From positions 18,454,501 through 18,518,500 of the forward strand of contig NC_091255.1 in the NCBI RefSeq assembly GCF_042477335.2: a stretch of DNA of 64,000 nucleotides, written 5' to 3'. This DNA comes from Ovis canadensis. Its lineage: Eukaryota; Chordata; Mammalia; Artiodactyla; Bovidae. This document shows positions 59,201-64,000 of the stretch, one piece after another. Under the pieces are notes generated by a model, which saw only the letters and a program-made list of their open reading frames with translations, did no database searches and was not told where the DNA came from. A program made the translations under genes and the position numbers. The first letter of the stretch is position 1. The number at the start of each line of letters is the position of its first letter.

Positions 59201-60230
59201 AAAATATAAAATATCATCAGGAATTTTCAAGTCAGCACAGTTTTAGAAATAATATGAAAACTAGAATGTCTTGGAATCAATAAAATATGTATATGTAATA
59301 TACATATTACAGGTATCTGTGTATGAAATATGTATATTAAATACATATTACATGAAATATGTATATACATACATACACATGTCTGTACCCATGTGTAATT
59401 TATATTATGCTGAGTTGGCCAAAAAATTTGTTTGGTTTTTCTGTGCACTGTTACAGAAAAATGTGGATGAACTCTTTGGCCAACCCAGTATATACAAATA
59501 GAGCTTTCCCATTACTGTGTCATAAACTTTCCCCATCTCATTAAAAATTAGCTTAAAGAATCATGCTGACTTCTTCAATAGATGCAGTTTTTTAATATGT
59601 GAACTTCATAGATAAAATCCTATTTTGAGACATTTAGGTTGTTTGTGATTTTTTTATTTCTGTAACTCTTCAGTAATCATCCTTGTCCATCATCTGTGTG
59701 CATAACTGAGTTTTGCCCTAAGATGGATTCTTACAAGCGTAAGTACGTCAAAAAAAGTAATTTATTTTGAAAAAATAATAAAATGAAAGTATTAGTTATT
59801 CAAATATTAGATTCTGATTATTATTAGAATCATTATATCACTTTATGCTCCTATCAGCATCTACTGCTATTTTTTAATGTAACAAACTACTTTCTAGGAT
59901 GTTGCCTGTGTTGAAATGGTTGCTTTACTTTGAGAAAAATTATACAATCTGGTGAGCTCTAACTTTTGCATTTTATTTTATCAGTACTCCTGATAAAAGT
60001 CAGTTAGATCTACGGAAACTACTTAGAAAAGTCGATGTGGAGAGGTAATCCATTCTCCTATCTTTATGCTCTCTAAATTCATTTGAGAAGTTGGCATAAA
60101 ACACAGCTCACAATATTTTCATTACCTTTGCAGGAGCCCAGGTGGAACCCCACTTACTAATAAAGAAAATGTGGAAACAGGAACTGGTCTAACCCCGGTG
60201 ATGACCCGGGCCTTGAAGAGAAAATTTCAG
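46386..60230 (+). CDS. PRR11: PRR11, proline-rich protein 11 (coding span visible here; last exon outside)
   Basis: PRR11 is a nuclear, cell-cycle-regulated protein linked to S-to-G2/M progression and overexpressed in several cancers. Its molecular activity is poorly defined. Eight coding exons total 1026 nt and read 342 residues in one frame without stops. Order of features: basic [18 protein letters not shown] (residues 5-22, nuclear-localisation-like), a first proline run (34-39), a tryptophan-rich segment (in 44-93), a Cys/His cluster C142-C145-C149-H150, a 13-proline run (184-196), and a KEN motif (320-322). The human protein is 360 aa, so about 20 residues in a final exon should lie beyond 64000. 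It is head to head with SKA2. The match in domain order, exon number and junctions makes the identification firm. Confidence 0.95.
46780..46975 (+). mobile_element. tRNA-derived SINE
   Basis: GGACTACCCCAGTGGCCCAG head, GTGGTGCAGCCAAATAAATA tail. Confidence 0.72.
47040..47205 (-). mobile_element. BovB 3'-region fragment
   Basis: Reverse-coded [20 protein letters not shown] identifies the BovB C-terminus. Confidence 0.85.
47600..47930. repeat. Probable ancient L2 LINE fragment
   Basis: CCAGGGCCTTTGTACCTACT and TTCTCAATGAGACATTCTGT resemble the L2 3' region. Confidence 0.5.
47965..50757 (-). mobile_element. Near-full-length BovB (RTE) LINE, 2.8 kb
   Basis: Longest BovB here. Reverse-strand fragments, from N- to C-terminal, cover the endonuclease (50563-50751 starting [20 protein letters not shown]; 50299-50526 with [12 protein letters not shown]; 50007-50258 with [10 protein letters not shown]), the linker (49386-49895), the reverse transcriptase (48942-49361, 48757-49089) and the C-terminus (48239-48595). 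The RT catalytic [10 protein letters not shown] area is mutated ([10 protein letters not shown] near 48730). Frameshifts and stops divide the ORF into at least seven pieces, so it is dead. It is antisense to PRR11. Confidence 0.93.
50890..51120 (+). mobile_element. BovB 5' region, opposite orientation to the main copy
   Basis: GGCAAACCACTTCAGTACTC through AGAATGAAGAGACAGAGCCA is the segment upstream of the BovB endonuclease ORF. It is plus-oriented, while the adjoining 2.8-kb copy is minus. A 20-bp stretch at 50888-50907 looks like minus-oriented BovB. Confidence 0.7.
51125..51300 (-). mobile_element. L1 3' fragment
   Basis: GATTAACAGTGTTCTGATAG and CATCCAGGCTGCCACATAAC correspond to reversed L1 3' text. 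Confidence 0.6.
51537..51938 (-). mobile_element. BovB 3'-end copy with 9-bp target duplication
   Basis: TTCAGTTCAG tail, C-terminal coding sequence in reverse ([20 protein letters not shown]), TATTTAATT at 51528-51536 and 51939-51947. It lies 70 bp before PRR11 exon 3. Confidence 0.9.
52007..52157 (+). CDS. PRR11: PRR11 coding exon 3
   Basis: The acceptor CTTTCCTGCAG ends at 52006 and the donor CAG|GTATGG starts at 52158. The 151 bases complete Arg43 and encode [20 protein letters not shown], then [20 protein letters not shown] and [10 protein letters not shown]. Aromatic and tryptophan-rich, as in other PRR11 proteins. Ends in phase 0. Confidence 0.94.
52305..52490 (-). mobile_element. L1 3' fragment
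   Basis: GTACAGCAAAGTGATTCAGT and TCCTGTGCTATACAGCAGGT, between PRR11 exons 3 and 4. Confidence 0.72.
52583..52705 (+). CDS. PRR11: PRR11 coding exon 4
   Basis: 123 bases between AG at 52581-52582 and donor GTTAGT at 52706. Encodes 41 residues ([20 protein letters not shown], then [20 protein letters not shown] and K). The heptad-like [16 protein letters not shown] suggests a short coiled coil. Phase 0 at both ends. Confidence 0.95.
52987..53200 (-). mobile_element. Bov-tA SINE
   Basis: AAAGTGTTAGTTGCTCAGTC start, tRNA-like end TTCTTTACCACTAGTGCCAC. Confidence 0.85.
53213..53262. repeat. (TG)n microsatellite, about 24 units
   Basis: Near-uninterrupted GTGTGT; likely length-polymorphic. Confidence 0.95.
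53265..53595 (-). mobile_element. BovB 3' end fused to Bov-tA fragment
   Basis: 53265-53475 is BovB 3' sequence (GTTCAGTTCAGTTCAGTTGC). It passes directly into Bov-tA text (GGCTGTAGCCCACCAGGCTC) to 53595. Confidence 0.8.
53915..54040 (-). mobile_element. tRNA-derived SINE
   Basis: GTGGGATCTTCGTTCCCTGA, ending AGTGGGCTGCCAGGGAATTT. Confidence 0.72.
54330..55345. repeat. Two ancient repeats in opposite orientation, the second split by a SINE
   Basis: 54330-54775 contains CCAATGATGTGTCCTTATAA. 54812-55345 contains the reverse-type TAAGGACACAAGTCACATTG. A tRNA-derived SINE (55087-55236, minus) sits in the second, with duplication CCCTAATGGC at 55077-55086 and 55237-55246. Family names not resolved. 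Confidence 0.7.
55590..55902 (-). mobile_element. tRNA-derived SINE (long form)
   Basis: TATTTATGACTGTACTGGAT start to TACCCCTGAGCCACCAGGGA end. Confidence 0.78.
56219..56473 (+). CDS. PRR11: PRR11 coding exon 5 (Cys/His cluster and polyproline)
   Basis: The acceptor AATCTCTTCCAG ends at 56218 and the donor GTAAAA starts at 56474. 85 codons: [16 protein letters not shown], a proline/alanine-rich linker, thirteen consecutive prolines at 56366-56404, then [20 protein letters not shown] and ALQ. CxxCxxxCH looks like half of a zinc site. The polyproline tract is coded by mixed CCN codons, so it is not a pure microsatellite. Ends in phase 0. Longer open frames overlapping here in other frames, on both strands, are by-products of the GC-rich proline code. 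Confidence 0.95.
56877..57275. mobile_element. Bov-A SINE (minus) then old L1 3' fragment (plus)
   Basis: 56877-56993 is a Bov-A monomer (GCTGCTAAGTCGCTTCAGTC). 57000-57275 has L1M 3' motifs ending in an A-rich tract. Confidence 0.75.
57352..57867 (-). mobile_element. BovB 3'-end copy, 516 bp, 11-bp target duplication
   Basis: Six TTCAG units open the element. TAGAGCTACTT is at 57341-57351 and 57868-57878. Contains the reversed BovB C-terminal coding region. In the intron between PRR11 exons 5 and 6. Confidence 0.93.
58381..58479 (+). CDS. PRR11: PRR11 coding exon 6
   Basis: The acceptor GTATCTTAAG ends at 58380 and the donor AAG|GTAAGA is at 58480. 33 codons, [20 protein letters not shown] then [13 protein letters not shown]. 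Matches the conserved PRR11 segment after the proline block. Phase 0 both ends. Confidence 0.96.
58840..58952 (+). CDS. PRR11: PRR11 coding exon 7
   Basis: Acceptor GATTAAAG (ends 58839) and donor GTAAGA at 58953. Encodes [20 protein letters not shown], then [17 protein letters not shown], plus two bases of an Ile codon. 113 bases. SPK and TLKPK-type stretches are candidate kinase sites. Confidence 0.95.
59280..59380. repeat. ATGTATAT-type simple repeat
   Basis: Alternating TATGTATATG/ATTACATG text of low complexity. Confidence 0.6.
59405..59492. mobile_element. Mariner-type MITE, about 85 bp
   Basis: Left end TGAGTTGGCCAAAAAATTTG and right end GAACTCTTTGGCCAACCCAG are inverted repeats with the GGTTGGCC mariner signature, next to TA. 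Confidence 0.85.
59985..60044 (+). CDS. PRR11: PRR11 coding exon 8
   Basis: Acceptor TTTTATCAG ends at 59984; donor GTAATC at 60045. 60 bases complete Ile and encode [19 protein letters not shown], leaving two bases of Arg310. Confidence 0.94.
60134..60230 (+). CDS. PRR11: PRR11 coding exon 9 (KEN motif)
   Basis: Acceptor CCTTTGCAG ends at 60133; donor CAG|GTAAGC at 60231. Encodes [20 protein letters not shown] then [12 protein letters not shown]. The KEN at residues 320-322 is an APC/C degron motif, fitting a protein removed at mitotic exit. Phase 0 end. The last exon was sought to 64000 and not found. Confidence 0.95.
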
Positions 60231-60349
60231 GTAAGCCTTTATGAAAAGCATTTGGTTCCTTTTCTTCAAACTCTTTAATTTAGAATAATAATCTAAAGCA
60301 TCTTTCTTAATAATGGTAGTAATTTTTAAACAGTTCCTTATACCAGTCC

Positions 60350-60650
60350 ATCCTAAAGGCAATCAGTGCTGAATATTCATTGGAAGGACTGATGCTCAAT
60401 CTAAAACTCCAATACTTTGGCCACCTGATGAAGAACTGACTTATTTGAAAAGACTCTGATGCCGGGAAAGATTGAAGGCGGGAGAAAGGGACGACAGGAT
60501 GAGATGGTTGGATGGCATCACTGACTCAATGGACATGAGTTTGAGTAAACTCCAGGAGTTGATGACGGACAAGGAGGCCAGGCATTGCTGTAATCCATGG
60601 GGTCGCAAAGAGTCAGACACAACTGAGGGACTGAACTGAACTGAACTGAT
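60350..60650 (+). mobile_element. BovB 3'-end copy
   Basis: GAATATTCATTGGAAGGACT through repeated CTGAACTGAACTGAACTGAT. Confidence 0.9.
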
Positions 60651-60739
60651 GCTGTATAAAGAACTTCATGTTTGTGGTTCCTGAAATGCTATGAAATAGC
60701 TAAGATTATCATCTTTACTTTAGCAATGAATGTCTGGTT

Positions 60740-61050
60740 TTATTAATTTCATTCATAACTATTTATTAAGCAGTCCCTATATGCCAGACACTGTGCCGGA
60801 ATACCAGGGAGACAGTGGTAAGCAAAAAATAGACACAAATCTACTGTCTTGGAGCTTTCAGTCTAATGGGAAAAGTAGACAGTAATCAATAATCACAATT
60901 TGTGTGATTTTGCACTGAAGTAAATTCTGTGAAGGAAAGTAACAAGGTTCAGTGAGAATCCTTGGAGAAAGTTGACCCAACCTGGATGATCTAGGAAAGA
61001 TTCCCTTAGGAAGTGATGAGGTGAGACTTGAAGGATGAATAGGCATTAAC
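60740..61050. repeat. Ancient interspersed repeat (L2/CR1-like)
   Basis: CCCTATATGCCAGACACTGT and GGTGAGACTTGAAGGATGAA follow a common eutherian old-LINE pattern. Class uncertain. Confidence 0.45.
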
Positions 61051-61529
61051 TGGAGAGGTTATCTGTATCGTGAGCCCACCATGAATGTCACAGAGGAGAG
61101 TCCCAGGCGAAAAGAATAAGATCCGCAAAGGTCTCATGATGGGAGGGATCAGGGTCTATCTGAGGAATTGGAAAGTGGCCAGTGAGGCTGTAACAGAGAG
61201 ACGGGGATGAAGATGGAGATAGGAGTCAGCTATGCAGAGCTGATAGGAAAAGGTCTTGGCAGCTTTCTTTGTTACCTGCCTGTATGACTCACACACCAAA
61301 ATCCAGTGCATCAATTGGCTCTTGTGTGATTTCTTCCAAACTCTATTTGTCTCATCTGCAGCCCCTTCCTGCTAGAGTGCTGGGGCTCAGGGCTGCTGGC
61401 CTCTTGGCTGTGAAGATTGTATTTCCATCTCCCTCTGGCCCAGGAGACTCACCACAAATTCCCCTGCAGATACTCTTCCCACCCCAGCACTGTCCTCCCT
61501 TCATTCATTCCCTTGTTGAGAATTTTTTG

Positions 61530-62695
61530 CCTTTTGTAAAAGAAATAAAAGCAAAAATAAGCAAATGGGACCTAATCAAACTTAAAAGCTTTCAGACAGC
61601 AAAGGAAGCCATAAAGAAAACAAAAACAACCTACTGAATGGGAGGGAATATGTGTGAATAATGTGACTGACAAGGACTTAATATCCAAAATATACCAGTA
61701 GTTCATACAACTCAATATCAAATAAATAAACACTCAATAAAAAAGTTGGCAAAAGACCTAAACAGACATTTCTCCAAAGAAGGTACATAGATGGCTTGCA
61801 GGCACATGAATAGATTCACATCACTACCTATTGAGAAATGCAAATTAAAACCCTAATAAAGTATCACCTCAGGCTGGTCAGAATGGCCATCATCTAAAAA
61901 ATCTACAAATAATAAATGCTGGAGAGGGTGTAGAGAAAAGGAAACCCTCATACACTGTTGGTGGGAATATGAATTGGTGTAGCCACTATAGAAAACAGTA
62001 TGGAGGTTCCTCAAAAAACTAAAAATAGAATTACTATATGATCCAGCATATATCTAGAAAGGATGAAAACTGTATAAAAAAGATTCATACACCAGTGTTC
62101 ATAGCAATACTATTTACAATAGCCAAAGCATGGAAGTGACCTAAATTTCCATCAACAGATGAATGGATAAAGATGTCACATATATATATGTATATGTATA
62201 CACACATGAATATATATGAATTCATATGAATATATATGAATATATGAAATGGAATGTTATTCAGCCATAAGAAATAATGAAATAATGCCGTTCGCAACAA
62301 CATAAATGGACCTAGAGATTATCATACTAAATGAAGTTAGGCAGAGAAAGATCAATATTATATATCACATATATGGAATCTAAAAAAATAATACAAATAA
62401 GCTTATTTAGAAAACTGAAGCAGACTTAACAGACATAGAAAACAAACTTACGGTTACCAAAGAAGTAGGGGGGTGAGGGATAAATAAGGAGATTGGAATT
62501 AACAGATATACACTACTAGATATACACTATTTAGTAGACAGATATACACTATTTTATAATATAAATAACCAAGGACCTACTGTATAGCGCAGGGAACGAT
62601 ATTCAGTATCTTACAGAAACCTCTAATGAAAAGAATCTGAAGTTTTATACCTGAAACTAACACACATTGTAAATCAATTATTGTTTTCAAAAAAA
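61530..62695 (+). mobile_element. 5'-truncated L1
   Basis: Plus-strand ORF2 end (GCTGGTCAGAATGGCCATCA, ..ATAGCAATACTATTTACAAT) and a 3'UTR with TATAGCGCAGGGAACGATAT, interrupted by a TATATG microsatellite (62178-62245). Confidence 0.85.
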
Positions 62696-62919
62696 GGAAT
62701 CAGTTCCTTTTGCAGGATAGCTTGGTTTCCCTCTTGCCAATCAACTTGTCCTGCTGGGCACTGTGTGGCCTTCTTTGCAGATGAGGCCTGATGCCCCTTT
62801 CCTTCTTTGGAGCCTTCACTAGGAGTCCACTCCCAGATCACATTCCTTGGTGATACCGTAAATTGTGAAGGGCAGAGGCAGAAGGCAGAGGCCTTATTTA
62901 ACAACTAAGCCCTTTCCTT

Positions 62920-63445
62920 TTTTTTCTTATTTTGGCTGTGCTGCTTCCCCGACCAGGGATTGCACTCAAGCCTTGGAAGTGGAAGCACCAAATCCTAACC
63001 ATAAGGAACTCCGTCCTTCCCTTCTTTGTTCAGCTCTAGGTCTTTTTTGTCCCTGTCCCACCCTATAACTACTATCGTGGATTGGTTAATGTGGAAGCAT
63101 GTAAAAATGTAATGAGCAACAAACCCATGTACTGAGCAACAGCATCAAAAATCACAGATGAAGGTCTTTCCTGGTGGTGCAGTGGATAGGAATCCACCTG
63201 CCAATGCAGGGAACAATTCAGGTTCAGTCCCTGGTCCAAGAAGATTCCACATGCCAAGGAATCGCTGAAGGGTGCACCACAGCTACTGAGCCCAAGGTCT
63301 AGAGCTAGTGCTCCACGAGAAGAGAAGCCGCCGCAGTGGGAAGCCCGCACACGCAATGAAGAGTAGCCCCCGCCAGCCACACCTCGAGAACACCTGTGCA
63401 AAGCAATGCAGACTCAGCTCAGCCAAAAATAAATAGTTTAAAAAT
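62920..63445. mobile_element. Two tRNA-derived SINEs in opposite orientation
   Basis: 62920-63015 is minus (TTCCCCGACCAGGGATTGCA). 63165-63445 is plus (CTTTCCTGGTGGTGCAGTGG to GCTCAGCCAAAAATAAATAG). Confidence 0.75.
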
Positions 63446-63507
63446 ATCACAGATGAGACCTTTGCCATATGTTGTGCTCTCCAAAATCCACTTAGTAGAG
63501 GATGGTG

Positions 63508-63720
63508 GTGGTGGTTCAGTTGCTAAGCTGTGTCTGACTCTTTGCAGCCCCTTGAACTGCAGCACACCAGTCTTCTCTGCCCTTCACCGTCTCCTGGAAT
63601 TTGCTCAAACTCATGTCCCGTGAGTCAGCGATGCCCTCTGTTGCCCCCTTCTCCTGCCCTCAGTCTTTCCTAGCATCAGGGTCTTTTTCATTGAGTTGGC
63701 TCTTTGCATCAGGTGGCCAA
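63508..63720 (-). mobile_element. BovB 3'-end fragment
   Basis: GTTCAGTTGCTAAGCTGTGT through TTGCATCAGGTGGCCAAAG. Confidence 0.85.
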
Positions 63721-64000
63721 AGATACAAGGTATTTAGTAAAAACTTGTTTTAGACGTGGAATAACTTTCCCCACTCCTATTAGTTAGGTTTTGCATTTGA
63801 CTGTGGGTAAGAGAAATCTGACTATAGTGGCTTAAGCAAATGGAGGCTTATTTTTCTTTTCTGCGTATTGCCTTGGGGAATAGGCAGTGGATACAGGGTA
63901 TAGCAGATTCCCCACCTCTCTTCCAACCTTAATACCTGGCTTTTATCCCTACCATGCAGAACGTCTACACTTCCTAAAGCCTCTTGTCTACATTGTAAGC

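Larger units (their letters stand above)
60231..64000 (+). other. PRR11: PRR11 last intron (continues past the window)
   Basis: Holds a BovB 3' end (60350-60650), an old repeat (60740-61050), L1 (61530-62695), SINEs (62920-63015, 63165-63445) and BovB (63508-63720). The stretch 61050-61530 and the last 280 bp show nothing I can name. No exon matching the PRR11 C-terminus was found. Confidence 0.75.

Noticed and set aside
61269-61637. 122-codon plus-strand ORF in the PRR11 last intron, considered as the missing final exon
   Set aside because: Its sequence does not resemble the PRR11 C-terminus and it runs into L1; the last exon is placed outside the window.

Overview
This is mammalian nuclear DNA from a ruminant, most likely cattle or a close bovid. 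The call rests on dense ruminant-specific repeats: BovB (RTE) LINEs, Bov-tA/Bov-A2 SINEs, other tRNA-derived SINEs and bovine-type L1 tails. They occupy a large share of the window and account for nearly all long ORFs. There are no prokaryotic features, CRISPR arrays or tRNA/rRNA genes.

Two host genes are arranged head to head. SKA2 (kinetochore-microtubule complex subunit) is on the minus strand. Its coding exons are at 31629-31661, 14531-14617, 6743-6920 and 2143-2211, and its 3'UTR runs left from 2142. PRR11 (proline-rich protein 11) is on the plus strand. Eight coding exons are visible (46386-46513, 52007-52157, 52583-52705, 56219-56473, 58381-58479, 58840-58952, 59985-60044, 60134-60230). 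They give 342 codons in one continuous frame; the short last coding exon lies to the right of the window. All assigned splice sites are GT-AG.

Between the genes (about 31.66-32.30 kb) is a GC-rich divergent promoter with ten CCAAT/ATTGG boxes in 472 bp, several spaced 26-32 bp apart. Both genes act in the G2/M phases, so shared NF-Y-type control fits. SKA2 intron 1 also carries two intact microRNA hairpins on the SKA2 strand, mir-301a (28066-28151) and mir-454 (18435-18549). They share the seed AGTGCAA, so one transcription unit makes a mitotic protein and two related microRNAs.

The main oddity is one extra base in SKA2 exon 3. A five-A run at 6900-6904 makes the exon 178 nt instead of the 177 nt that the family frame needs. 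Read literally, it truncates SKA2. It is either a sequence/assembly error, a variant, or is tolerated through an alternative acceptor 10 nt downstream.

Region by region: 1-2.1 kb, a Tigger-like DNA transposon and the SKA2 3' end; 2.2-31.6 kb, SKA2 introns with nested L1/BovB/SINE insertions; 31.6-32.3 kb, the promoter; 32.3-46.4 kb, PRR11 intron 1 with an L1 showing both 5' inversion and probable 3' transduction; 46.5-52.0 kb, PRR11 intron 2 with a 2.8-kb BovB copy and a local duplication; 52-60.2 kb, the PRR11 exon cluster; 60.2-64 kb, the last visible PRR11 intron, mostly L1 and SINEs. I found no evidence of a previously undescribed gene system. The interest lies in the promoter, the microRNAs, the SKA2 frame break and the retroelement structures.
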